Position numbers and translations under genes: made by a program. Under the pieces are notes generated by a model. It was not told where the DNA came from, did no database searches, and saw nothing but the letters and a program-made list of their open reading frames with translations. This document shows positions 41,527-51,462 of a DNA stretch of 64,000 bases, piece after piece. Positions within the stretch are counted from its first letter, which is position 1. Each line of letters starts with the position of its first letter. Where the stretch lies: NCBI GenBank assembly GCA_963678705.1, contig OY783204.1, positions 5,212,334 to 5,276,333 on the forward strand, read 5' to 3'. The DNA comes from Panorpa germanica (taxonomy: Eukaryota; Arthropoda; Insecta; Mecoptera; Panorpidae).

Positions 41527-42739
41527 AGATATAAGAAGATATATGCCGCTATATTTTTACGCAAGCATATATTTTTTTTTTTTGTATAGTGCGCTCCCAG
41601 CTATATTTTTACGCACACAGTATTTTGCTATATTTTTATTTACATTTGAGTGCTTGGGCATATATTGTATTGTCCAGGGAATCAGTAATATTTGCTGAAA
41701 AGGATCTGAATTTTATTAGAAATTTCATTCGCGGAAAATAAGTGAATACAATAGTGACACCGACTCGAAAGATGATTTATTACATAGTTATATCTTTGGT
41801 GACATTAAAAATCTTGAATTTGACGATATATGTGTTAAGTTAAATATTATAACAAAGCCCCTAAAGAATTTATCTCGAGTTTTGATTTCTGTGCCAATCT
41901 AAAACAAAGCGTTACTTCGTAAGGCAATTTGTTTTAAAAAATGACTCTTTCCCCAGTCTAATTGTACGTTCTCACATATATTCGTAATATTCTCCCAAGT
42001 ATTTACACAGTTTTAAAATTTGATATTTGTTTATTGAAAAGCAATAATGGGTCGACCTCCGTTTATCAATAACGTTATCAACTTTTTAATGGCTATATAT
42101 ATAAACCTTTAGCATTAATAAAAAAATGTTAAACAATAAGACGCGCAACTAATTTAAATTTACATTAAATATATCTTTAAAATATGCTCTAAAAGATTTA
42201 ATACTGATTAGTTTTTTATAGTAGGTATATACTCGTACATATATTAATATAGTGATATTTACATACGTAATACTAGTGTAACAAAATTGTTGCTTTTTAT
42301 GTATTAATCTTTTCAGTTTTCTAATTGTCCTTCTTCTCCTAATCCCAGTTTCTTATTATCCTTCCCCTCCTGGCTATGGTACTCACCTGCCCGCTTGGTA
42401 TAGCTGCTACATTTATTTGTTTATGTATCATGAAATATTGTTTATATTATAATTTTGTAGTCAATTAGTAATATTTAAATTATTTATTAATTTACTGTAA
42501 ACATAATGATTTTTCCAACACATTATGTATATTCACATACTATTACAGTACTGTTATAATATAATACATACATTTCTTGGTAACTCGTTTACAAATAGAT
42601 TAGTTAGGCAGATCTGCTCAGTGGCTTCCGTCACACCCGGTGGGTTCTTGTAGCCCGCGTGGACTCCCGTTGCACGGCGACGGGCCGAACGCACGGTTGA
42701 GGACTCGCGTATTCCCAGAACACTGCCCTGTTTCCAAAT
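41527..42739. other. Long AT-rich stretch, mostly without features
   Basis: A frame open from 41720 to a stop at 41902 on the plus strand (SEYNSDTDSKDDLLHSYIFG) is acidic at its start and unrecognised. 42600-42720 is unusually GC-rich for the area, without a clear frame. Nothing else is supported. Confidence 0.4.
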
Positions 42740-43232
42740 TCTAAAGAAAGATATAAGAGGTTATGGGAAAATAATGTGCCTCAGTACCTTATAGAAAAAG
42801 ACATAAAACACATAAGAAGAACAGCAAGGTTTAGATTGGGAAATGAGGAAAAAGGAAACAGATACTGGGAAAAGAGTGAGGAAAGAAAGTGTAGAATGTG
42901 TGGAGCGGAGGACGAAACACTGGAGCACATTAAGTTTGAGTGTAAGGAAAAAGTAGCAAGCGAAAGGAATATTGGCCAGCTATTAAAGGGAGGCAGTGAA
43001 GGAAAGAGGTAGATGGCGGAAATAGTAAGAAGGAATGGACAAACAGGAGAATAAATAAGCTGGTGGAGAATAATAGAGAGGGTCAAAAGAAGAAGAAGCA
43101 GAAAGCACTTTTGGAAGTAGTAAAAGTCTAGAATATTTTAAGTTTAGTTTTAAGTTTGAATGTATATAGGAATGAAATGTATTAGAAATATAATACTGTA
43201 GATTGTAAAGCCGAAAGGCACACACAATTAAT
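42740..43232 (+). pseudogene. LINE ORF2 C-terminal end and 3' tail
   Basis: The plus strand reads ERYKRLWENNVPQYLIEKDI, RRTARFRLGNEEKGNRYW and the zinc-finger-like CRMCGAEDETLEHIKFEC, the C-terminal CCHC block of R1/I/Jockey-type ORF2 proteins. The tail follows, with GTAAAGCCGAAAGGCAC near the 3' end and an AT-rich terminus. A Helitron is inserted just beyond. It may be the tail of a family like that at 1-300, unproven. Confidence 0.75.
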
Positions 43233-43242
43233 ATATATAATA

Positions 43243-44446
43243 CTAGCTGTCCCGGCCACGCGTTGCTGTGCCTAACGTAGCGCCATCTATTGAATATTTA
43301 CTCAATCTAGTCAACAGATTCCAGCTAAAAGCGTTTTTAAAGGTTCTGGTGGTGGTTTTAGCGGTGGCAGTGATATTTTTCCAGATGCGCAACATAAACC
43401 AGCTGATTCACCTTTGTACTTGAAAGCATGACAATGTTGACACTCTTTGTCCATACTACTAATCGTGATCAATGCATGTGATGAATAATCTATTTCAGGA
43501 TCATATTCAAACGCGAGACGATTAAGTGATGCTCGTGCCAATGCTCGATTATCTTGTACTCGCTGTTGGTTACGTTCTCTATGTGCGTTGGTCGCTCGTT
43601 GACGTGCCTCTCGTTGTCTTAATGTATTAGCACGAAGACGTTGAGCACGTTGCTCTAAATTTTCGTTTGCACGTGTACATGCAGCTCGATCTCTTAAATT
43701 TACATTATCCATAGAATGTTCTTCTACTGTTCTATTCAATCGATGATCATGAACTAATTGCGCGTGCTGAGTACGTCGACCAATATTTCTTGCTCTTCCA
43801 CGAAGACGTGGCATTTTTCTACAAAAATAAAATATTGCAAAATAATATACAATTAATATGAGTTACTTATTGATAATGAATTTTTAATTAATTAACTCAA
43901 AAGATTTATTATGACAAATTTTAGATAAAGAACATGTAATCGCATTTTGTGAGTTTTTTTATTTAATATCTCCAAAAATGAATTAATTGTCAATAAAAAT
44001 AATTAAAAAAAATTCAATCCTCTAACTACACAAATAAACTTGAAGGTTATGTTGGTTGTTTAAAAAAACATCTGAATTCACAAAATTATTTATACACACT
44101 TCAAAACTCTTTAAAAAATAATTACATTTAATATTTTAATCAGCACATGAATTGAATAACAAAATTTTTTTCAAATTAATCGTAGCACCATCTGTCGGGA
44201 CAAACTAAAATTGAAATAGAATAATATTGAATGCGATGATAGATCTAATGTAAAACATTCCAAAATCAACAACTCCTTATAAATAAGAAATTAATTGAAA
44301 AAACATTTTCCAGTAGACCAAACTGTAAATCTAAACCATTCTCGAATCTCCACGAACACACACAAAAAATTTCATCAAAATTGGTCCAGTCGTTTAGGAG
44401 GAGTTCAGTCACATACACACGCACACAAGAAATATATATATTAAGA
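43243..44446 (-). mobile_element. Helitron with N-terminal Rep-helicase fragment
   Basis: 1204 bp on the minus strand. The 5' end is TCTTAATATATATATTTC at 44446 and the 3' end GGCCGGGACAGCTAG at 43243, with host A before and T after (A^T). The 5' 500 bp match the other 5'-type copies; the 3' 75 bp match the short Helitrons. In between is the start of the Helitron gene, cut after 167 codons and joined to the 3' terminus. It links the two short repeat types as the two ends of one family. Non-autonomous. Confidence 0.88.
43311..43814 (-). CDS. Helitron Rep-helicase, N-terminal fragment
   Basis: The ATG is at 43814. The first ~110 residues are very rich in Arg, Asn and Gln with repeats of the RERNQQRVQDNRALARASLN type, as in arthropod Helitron proteins. 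Then comes the conserved MDKECQHCHAFKYKGESAGL, CCASGKISLPPLKPPPEPLK block, a Cys/His motif in front of the Rep domain. The frame ends at 43311 inside the 3' terminal sequence of the element. The Rep nuclease (HUH, two Tyr) and the helicase are missing, so the protein cannot transpose the element. Confidence 0.88.
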   Translation of the reverse strand: MPRLRGRARNIGRRTQHAQLVHDHRLNRTVEEHSMDNVNLRDRAACTRANENLEQRAQRLRANTLRQREARQRATNAHRERNQQRVQDNRALARASLNRLAFEYDPEIDYSSHALITISSMDKECQHCHAFKYKGESAGLCCASGKISLPPLKPPPEPLKTLLAGIC

Positions 44447-44667
44447 TAATAATAATACTACTACTTACTACTATCTTACGATTTATTTCAGTTTCTTCAA
44501 TTAGATCAACAATTACTGAGATTATATCCACAAGAGTAGCAGACCACTTCTAATAAAATGGTAAGATTAAAAATGGACTGCTATTGCAAAAAGATGCAAT
44601 AAAAAGATGCAACTCATGTTCTGTGCATAACTTCAGTATCAGTTTATTACCATATTATAACACTAAA
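44447..44667. other. Spacer with possible short exon
   Basis: TTATTTCAG at 44483-44491 followed by TTTCTTCAATTAGATCAACA could be an acceptor and the start of a short exon. Unproven. Confidence 0.25.
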
Positions 44668-44867
44668 GATAGATAGAATATTTAGTACCCTTACTCATAT
44701 TGCAACAATGGAAACTTCAACATACCGCCAACCATGAAAAAGGTTGACAGAGCTGTCAGTGGAAGGACTGTTCGGCAGCTGGAGGCAAGCATTCGTCACA
44801 TTAAGGAAAGTGACGCAAAAATTAAAAAAGCGGTTGTCATGATTGGGATAAACGACATTAACAATGT
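44668..44867 (+). CDS. Possible exon of an SGNH-hydrolase-like protein
   Basis: The plus strand is open from about 44690 and reads NIPPTMKKVDRAVSGRTVRQ, LEASIRHIKESDAKIKKAVV, MIGINDINNVG, and is followed by GTAACA, a possible donor at 44869. The pattern G-x-T-x-x-Q-L followed about 20 residues later by VVMIGINDI resembles blocks II and III of GDSL/SGNH hydrolases, including the OSK-like domain. The catalytic Ser block and the His block would be in other exons, which I did not find. The downstream continuation in the same frame runs into a T run and is not credible. Low to moderate confidence. Confidence 0.4.
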
Positions 44868-46026
44868 AGGTAACAAAATAACTCTATGTTTTTTTTTGAG
44901 ATGTTTGATAGTCGCATTTACCTGTATATATATGAATCAAAAATTAACTTCAAAGACTCGTAGCTCCGAATCCAATGGGTGGACTTTAATATTTGACAGT
45001 AAATTATAAATCTACATACTATACTCAATGCACATACCAAAATTGTGTCATTGAGCTGTAGTGTAATATATGTTTTTTTCGAGGTGTTTGATAGTCGCAT
45101 TTACCTGTATATATATAAATAAAACACTAACTTCAATGACTCCTATCTTCAAATATAAATAAATATAAATGTAGTGTAACTTCTAAACCATCCCTGTTGA
45201 GACTACCATTTGCAGTGTGATATTATAATTCTATTCCGGACGAGCCTCCAAGTTGTAGTTTTGCAAGTAACAATTAAGGTTGAATCCTCAAGTGTGGTGC
45301 AAAAATAACAATATAGTTTATTTTAAACGAGTAAACACATAACTTGAATAATAGTAGTTCATTTAATTATTCCACGAAGTTATACAATTACATCTCAATA
45401 AAGCGAATTAATCAAAATAAAGTTCACAAAGATAATAACACTTGATTAAAATACAATACTTAGATTTAGAGTCCTTTTACAATGTTTTGCGTGTTACCAC
45501 GAAATACGTAGTTTCCATAGTACATAGTTAACAAACACAATGGTTTACAATGATAAATACACCCTAGTAATTAACATTACATTTGTATGCATAACTCTAA
45601 CTATTTACGCTGACAACAATAACAAATATTACACACAGTAATAAAGTTAAACTGGATTTAAATTCACAATGATAATAACACTCGTTAACATATCATATTC
45701 CTGAATTCACTAAAGACGTCATACACTCTGTGTATCTCTGTTGATCGCCATTTTTCAATCTAGAACCTCGCCCAAACATGTGTCATCAGCTTCAATAGCT
45801 AGCGAACGGTCTTCTGCCCCGTTCCCTCAGGCGTTCTCTGGACGCTGTAAGCGAACTGCTTATAGGGGTCTACAAGTCATTCTTTAAAACATTTAAATTT
45901 ATTTTAATCTTAGCAAAGTTTTTAACCTATTCTACAGAGTTCCTTATTATTATTATTTCTTAAAACTAATTATATTTAAACTTAAAATAAATCTTAAAAA
46001 ATATCCCACATAAATATATATATATA
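44868..46026. other. Spacer with a two-copy intronic-type repeat
   Basis: The segment TTTGATAGTCGCATTTACCT occurs at 44904 and 45087, within two related ~90-bp units (183 bp apart). From 45185 to 45990 the sequence has short direct repeats (for example AATAACACTTGATTAA, AATAACACTCGTTAAC) and resembles an LTR in composition, but no partner copy was found in the window. Confidence 0.4.
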
Positions 46027-46380
46027 CTAGCTGTCCCGGCCACGCGTTGCTGTGCCTAACGTTTTTGTCATATTACATTACATAGCGCCATCTATTGAAT
46101 ATTTACTCAATCTAGTCAACAGATTTCGATTTACTCAACAGAATATTTACTCAATCTAGTCAACAGATGTCGCCATCATCGTCGCCCGATGTCATATGTC
46201 ATATACAGATAATTAATAGACAAATAATAAGCAATAAGATAAATAAATTGAGATGTAAGCTATCCTATATTTCAAGTTAAGTCAAACTGCACACGGTGTA
46301 CAAATTTCATTAAAATCGGTTAAGTAGTTTAGTAGTCCATAGCGGACAACACAGTGACACGTAATTTATATATATTAAGA
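46027..46380 (-). mobile_element. Non-autonomous Helitron
   Basis: 354 bp on the minus strand, TC at 46380 and CTAG at 46030-46027, inserted between A and T. Compared with 37813-38122 it carries an internal tandem duplication of about 43 bp (AATATTTACTCAATCTAGTC repeated). Confidence 0.88.
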
Positions 46381-47069
46381 TAATCTACATGAAAACAAAA
46401 AAGTGTTATTATTGTGTAACTAAATACTATCCTAAAACAAATAAAGTACCTACTATATAGAAAACAACTACAAAATGAAACTGTGTTTAAAAAGTAATAT
46501 TACGATGATAATTATATCGCATAAACAAATTAGCGCTGCATTCAACCGTTCAGTAGGGAGCCGACCGCGCGAGTGAGCCGCGCCGCATGGTATCTCGTTG
46601 AGCTACACCCCCCTCCCGGCTTGCCCGCAAGCACCGCCTCTCTCCCGCCGCGCCGGCCAGCTCAGAGAGCGAGTTGGTTTTGTTTCGGAGTTATTTATCA
46701 TTGTAATCTTTAAAGTTTTTTGTTGAAATACCATAAAAACGGTTTTTGTGAGTTAATCTTAAAAGATAGACATATACTATCGCGAACTGTTTTTTAGATC
46801 ATTAAAAGAGCTATTATTCTTTAATACATATTTTTTGTGTATCTTGAACCGTTTTCACGGCGCACGCAACGGAAGGCTTCAAAGATGAAATAATTTCTCC
46901 CGTTTTTTACACATTTACCACTATATCTTTGCTCCTATTGGTCGTAGCGTGATGGTATATAGCCTATAGCCTTCCTCGATAACTGGACTATCCAACACAA
47001 AAAGAATTATTCAATTCGAACCAGTAGTTTCGGAGATTAGCGCGTTCAAACAAACAAACTCTGTTTTTT
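46381..47069. repeat. GC-rich short interspersed repeat
   Basis: 46530-46690 is GC-rich (for example GCCGCGCCGCATGGTATCTC) and is followed by an AT-richer body ending GAGATTAGCGCGTTCAAACA and AACAAACTCT, a tail I associate with widespread insect short repeats. On the minus strand 46613-46598 reads GGGGGTGTAGCTCAACGAG, like the 5' end of tRNA-Ala with its A box. A B box is not convincing. Possibly a SINE or a composite repeat. Confidence 0.4.
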
Positions 47070-47577
47070 TGTGAGTTTTTTTATTTAATATCTCCAAAAA
47101 TGAATTAATTGTCAATAAAAATAATTAAAAAAATTCAATCCTCTAACTACACAAATAAACTTGAAGGTTATGTTGGTTGTTTAAAAAAACATCTGAATTC
47201 ACAAAATTATTTATACACACTTCAAAACTCTTTAAAAAATAATTACATTTAATATTTTAATCAGCACATGAATTGAATAACAAATTTTTTTTCAAATTAA
47301 TCGTAGCACCATCTGTCGGGACAAACTAAAATTGAAATAGAATAATATTGAATGCGATGATAGCGCCGTCCGCCGGATCTAATGTAAAACATTCCAAAAT
47401 CAACAACTCCTTATAAATAAGAAATTAATTGAAAAAACATTTTCCAGTAGACCAAACTGTAAATCAAAACCATTCTCGAATCTCCACGAACACACACAAA
47501 AAATTTCATCAAAATTGGTCCAGTCGTTTAGGAGGAGTTCAGTCACATACACACGCACACAAGAAATATATATATTA

Positions 47578-47580
<3 letters not shown>
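47070..47580 (-). mobile_element. Helitron 5' terminal piece (copy 2)
   Basis: The minus strand begins TCTTAATATATATATTTCTT at 47580 with A before it. It matches the 5' 510 bp of the Helitron at 43243-44446, then changes into the GC-rich repeat at about 47070. Its 3' end was not found. Confidence 0.75.

Positions 47581-47623
<43 letters not shown>
47581..47623. repeat. (TA)n microsatellite
   Basis: About 21 TA repeats between the Helitron 5' end and the gypsy LTR. Confidence 0.95.
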
Positions 47624-47626
<3 letters not shown>

Positions 47627-47639
47627 GAAAACGAGAGTA

Positions 47640-48043
47640 CCATGCCAATCCTGATGTGGAAAACAAGAACTATCCAACTTCCTATGTGGAAAACAATAAC
47701 CAATCCGCTAATCTGATGTGGAATCAAGGTACTCTTATTTAATTTAGGGCAATGTCAATTCAATTAATATTCAAATATGTAATATCTTAGTTGGTTTGTC
47801 AGGATGATAAAGAATCACATAATTGGTTTAATACATTTATTGAATAAAATAATAACGATGAAAATAATAATGATAATACAATAAGGTTACAATATAAACG
47901 TTGGTGTTTACTTTACAAATACAGAACAATGAATGCACAAACAACCTTAAATTCTAGTTATTATATACTCAGTCCTACATTAGTTTTCAGCTAGACTTAA
48001 TAGGTTTACTTCTAAGAATACGTTTCTTTAATTTCGGTAAGCA
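47640..48043 (-). repeat. Gypsy-2 3' LTR
   Basis: On the minus strand it begins TGCTTACCGAAATTAAAG after the purine-rich GTGAGGGGATA. The far end near 47640 is uncertain because the two LTR copies diverge after TTGGATAGTTC. Confidence 0.7.
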
Positions 48044-48142
48044 TATCCCCTCACGTATTCAATCAGTGGTTTAAAGTTTCACACATTATAATTGCTTTAA
48101 CCTTTCACTTGGTTTCTGTTCACAATATACCCATTAATCACA

Positions 48143-49759
48143 CTATTTTACGACTTTTCTAGCTCGGGTATTATAGTTACGCCTACTTTGTATGCTCGAT
48201 TTATTTTTACGTTCCACACGGCTATCCAACTTTTCTTTGGCCCCCAAAGACGATACGCCCCTGCGGTCATCTGTTTGCTGTTCGGCACCTGACCCAACAA
48301 CATCTCCAGTTTCAGAATCACTGTCATCTGAGAACACGCCCCATGGCTTCATGTGATCGGCATTTGAATGTGTATTAAAAGAACCTTCCCCTGCACCGAT
48401 ACGTCTTACCCTATACCGCTCATTTGGGTCAACTCCTGTAACCTGATACGGTCCTAAATATTTGTTATGTAATTTAAATCCAGTACCAAACTGGGTTCTT
48501 TTTACGGCAACAATGTCTCCGACTTTATATGTCCTAGCTGGTTTCCTATTTCTATTGAAATTCTTGCGATTCTCTTCCTGTGGTTTTAATATATGTTTCT
48601 TGTCGTTAACACGTAACTCTTGCAAATCGTCCTCACGCATTTCTCGATTAACTTCTTCTTGTTCGTAGTAAGCCATACGTCGCGAATTTTGAAAAACAGG
48701 AACCTCATCGGTCATGTATATTTTCGCTTCTACTTCAGTAACCCTTGTTACTTTTGGTTCATAGGTTTCAACAAGTTCCTTAATTTTAGCCCTGACATCT
48801 GGACTAATATTATTACCATTGACGATTTCGTCGTCGACTACACATAATATTTTATTTTGTTTTCTTTCCTCGTACTTTTTCCGCATGGAAATACCGTCTA
48901 CACTTATTGTGGTTTCTACTTGATCTAGCAGAGGTTTACCAATTACAACACTATGTCTAGTTGTACTTGATGGAACTATTAAAAAGTTAGTACAGTACTG
49001 TTCATTGTCTACTTTCACTTGAGCACTAAATTCACCTAAAACTTTGATTTGAAATCCTCCGATTCCAGTCAATACAATATTGTTTTCACGCACAACCGCA
49101 TTGTTACTTAATTTAATATAGTCGTCAGCTCTAATCAAATTCTGATCACTTCCGGCATCAATCAGACATTTAAAACTGTTACTGTCTATGCTCATGTCTT
49201 TTGTCATATTACATGTTTTATTTGTGTCCACTAACAAAGCATCACTCGTATTATTCGCGGTACACTTTCTCGAAATATGTCCCTCTTCATGACATTTGAA
49301 ACACTTTATTTTACTTTCACTTTTAATGTTTTCACTTGATTCATCTCTTTTACTATTAAGGTATTCGTTGCTTTTTCGGCACACGTTTGCCTTGTGTCCG
49401 AGTTCATTACAATTAAAACATTTTATCGCGTTTAAGTCTTTTGGTCTGTCCTTACGTACACTAAAAATTTCCTCCAATTTTCGCACCCAAGCTGTAGCCG
49501 TCAATACCGTGGTTGCTGGGTTAAACACAGGTATGCATTCCAGGTTCTGTGTCGGCATAAACCCATGGTGATTCATTCTCTGTTCCTGTATTGTACTGTT
49601 CCCGATACTCAACTGCAATAGTTCTGTTCTAAGCCTCGTCAGCTCTGCTTGCACTCCCAACCAACTATCTTCACTAGATGTTGAGTTTCCTGAGCGTCCA
49701 GCTAACAAACTATCTTCCACAGTAGTATCGTTAATGCTTACTTTATATGCCATTTTCAA
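48143..49759 (-). CDS. Gypsy-2 gag-protease-integrase-tail fusion
   Basis: A single 538-codon frame. N-terminal Gag part (residues 1-105, shortened), two CCHC knuckles CFNCNELGHKANVC and CFKCHEEGHISRKC (about 114-165), an aspartic protease with active site CLIDAGSDQNLI (about 199), then VVIGKPLLDQV. After EVEAKIYMTDEVPVFQNSRR (the very start of the RT region) the frame passes to EENRKNFNRNRKPARTYKVG, then GTGFKLHNKYLGPYQVTGV, the GPY/F module at the end of integrase, and an acidic C-terminus. RT, RNase H and the integrase core are gone, yet the frame is perfectly open. Gag plus protease could still form particles; the element would need RT and integrase from a relative. Confidence 0.88.
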   Translation of the reverse strand: MKMAYKVSINDTTVEDSLLAGRSGNSTSSEDSWLGVQAELTRLRTELLQLSIGNSTIQEQRMNHHGFMPTQNLECIPVFNPATTVLTATAWVRKLEEIFSVRKDRPKDLNAIKCFNCNELGHKANVCRKSNEYLNSKRDESSENIKSESKIKCFKCHEEGHISRKCTANNTSDALLVDTNKTCNMTKDMSIDSNSFKCLIDAGSDQNLIRADDYIKLSNNAVVRENNIVLTGIGGFQIKVLGEFSAQVKVDNEQYCTNFLIVPSSTTRHSVVIGKPLLDQVETTISVDGISMRKKYEERKQNKILCVVDDEIVNGNNISPDVRAKIKELVETYEPKVTRVTEVEAKIYMTDEVPVFQNSRRMAYYEQEEVNREMREDDLQELRVNDKKHILKPQEENRKNFNRNRKPARTYKVGDIVAVKRTQFGTGFKLHNKYLGPYQVTGVDPNERYRVRRIGAGEGSFNTHSNADHMKPWGVFSDDSDSETGDVVGSGAEQQTDDRRGVSSLGAKEKLDSRVERKNKSSIQSRRNYNTRARKVVK

Positions 49760-50039
49760 TTTTCTCCTTGTAAAACAGTTTACACACTTTTCTGATTACA
49801 CACAATTCACTTGCTAGTCCTATTATAAAGTCCGTCTTATAAATTCTCGACTATTCCGCTAATGAACTATCACTTGAAGCACTGTTTGTAGAAAATTATC
49901 TTGTATTATTCTTCTCTGTATTATTCACTTGTGGATAACTCGTAGATAACTAATCCGCACTTAGTTCAATTCGCTATGAGTTACTAATCCGCACTTAGTT
50001 CAATTCGCTTTGAGTTACTAATCCGCACTTCTTATGTGA
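49760..50039 (-). other. Gypsy-2 leader with short direct repeats
   Basis: Between the 5' LTR and the ORF. ACTAATCCGCACTTAGTTCA and near copies occur three times at 49950-50030. Confidence 0.6.
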
Positions 50040-50427
50040 ACTATCCAACTTCTTATGTGGAAAACAATAACCAATCCGCTAATCTGATGTGGAATCAAGG
50101 TACTCTTATTTAATTTAGGGCAATGTCAATTCAATTAATATTCAAATATGTAATATCTTAGTTGGTTTGTCAGGATGATAAAGAATCACATAATTGGTTT
50201 AATACATTTATTGAATAAAATAATAACGATGAAAATAATAATGATAATAATAATGATAATACAATAAGGTTACAATATAAACGTTGGTGTTTACTTTACA
50301 AATACAGAACAAATGAATGCACAAACAACCTTAAATTCTAGTTATTATATACTCAGTCCTACATTAGTTTTCAGCTAGACTTAATAGGTTTACTTCTAAG
50401 AATACGTTTCTTTAATTTCGGTAAGCA
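50040..50427 (-). repeat. Gypsy-2 5' LTR
   Basis: Matches 47669-48043 closely; contains an extra GATAATAAT repeat unit. Confidence 0.75.
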
Positions 50428-50602
50428 TATTCCCTCACGTATTCAATCAGTGGTTTAAAGTTTCACACATTATAATTGCTTTAACCTTTCACTTGGTTTC
50501 TGTTCACAATATACCCATTAATCACACTATTTTACGACTTTTCTAGCTCGGGTATTATAGTTACGCCTACTTTGTATGCTCGATTTATTTTTACGTTCCA
50601 CA
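50428..50602 (-). pseudogene. End of a second gypsy-2 internal region
   Basis: Copy of 48044-48218, including the last codons of the ORF (RNYNTRARKVVK), truncated at a (TA)n run. Confidence 0.8.
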
Positions 50603-50775
50603 TATATATATATATATATACTTACACCACGTCCCGGTTCTGGGGTTCCGGGCCCCTGTAAGGTAATTTTTATCTTCTTCTCCTCCATTTTCATTTTTTA
50701 TTTTTGTTTGTTTTGGTTAGACTTGCCCCGATATTTCACTTTGTTCTTGTTATGTGAAGAATCCTTGATATGTTA

Positions 50776-50850
50776 AGTACGATGGATTCGATCGCACGAC
50801 CTTAGGTATTGTAGATAGCTATACTATACTAACCACTACGCTACCGTGGC
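50776..50850 (-). repeat. tRNA-derived sequence (SINE head or tRNA pseudogene)
   Basis: The minus strand reads GCCACGGTAGCGTAGTGGTT then, 30 bases on, GTGCGATCGAATCC. These fit Pol III A and B boxes at the right spacing. The acceptor stem does not close at the 3' side, so a functional tRNA is unlikely. Confidence 0.5.
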
Positions 50851-51462
50851 TTAATAATTGTTAATAAGCAGATCGTGCGTATTTTCAGCACTACGTGAAA
50901 TTTCTTGAGGGCAAGCACAGGAAATTAAATATCTTCACTTAAATTTTAATTTAACAATTCACTTGTTTATTTAATCATATGAAATTCACAAGTTTTGAAT
51001 AATAATAAATAATAATTAACACTTAAAATATAACTAATAATAAAATAAATATAACTAAATATAGCTAATAATAAAGTAGTAACAAAGTAACAAGTAGCTA
51101 AGAGGCGTAAGTAAAGAGACTAATATAGAGACTGTAAGAACTGCTCTGATAACAGCGCAGTCACTTATATAGGCCAGGAAAAGGGATTGTGACCAGCTGT
51201 AATCTGGTTGATAAAAGAGGTCTCTGGTGGCGCAAATACAAACGAATTGGGGTAACATTTGTTGAACAAAGAACTTATTAAAATGAAATTACAAAAATTA
51301 TAACGAAATAATAAATTAAGGACAACAAAATACTTTACAACAAGAAAGACGAAACACGGTTTGTCTAAAGACAAAATTTGTTTAAGTTATTCTTCTCCAA
51401 TAATTGACACTAACTTATGCACAATTTGACATGTTTCTAGTTTATTTCGCTCTTCTGATGCG
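50851..51462. other. AT-rich spacer
   Basis: No supported gene. Confidence 0.5.

Larger units (their letters stand above)
47640..50602 (-). mobile_element. Ty3/gypsy element, internally deleted, with an extra internal piece upstream
   Basis: Minus-strand order: a piece of internal 3' sequence (50602-50428), an LTR (50427-50040), a short internal region with one long ORF (50039-48044), and a second LTR (48043 to about 47640). The LTR-plus-internal-end unit of 47669-48218 recurs at 50040-50602 with only a 13-bp net length difference. This is the structure left by recombination between tandem elements or LTRs. No target duplication could be confirmed; both outer edges lie in TA-rich sequence. 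Confidence 0.82.

Noticed and set aside
44734-45009. Full 91-codon reading of the SGNH-like frame
   Set aside because: After position 44868 the frame runs through a T run and low-complexity sequence; the credible part ends at the possible donor.
45185-45990. Solo LTR
   Set aside because: LTR-like composition only; no partner copy, clear TG/CA ends or target duplication found.
50776-50850. Functional tRNA gene
   Set aside because: A and B boxes are plausible, but the acceptor stem does not pair.
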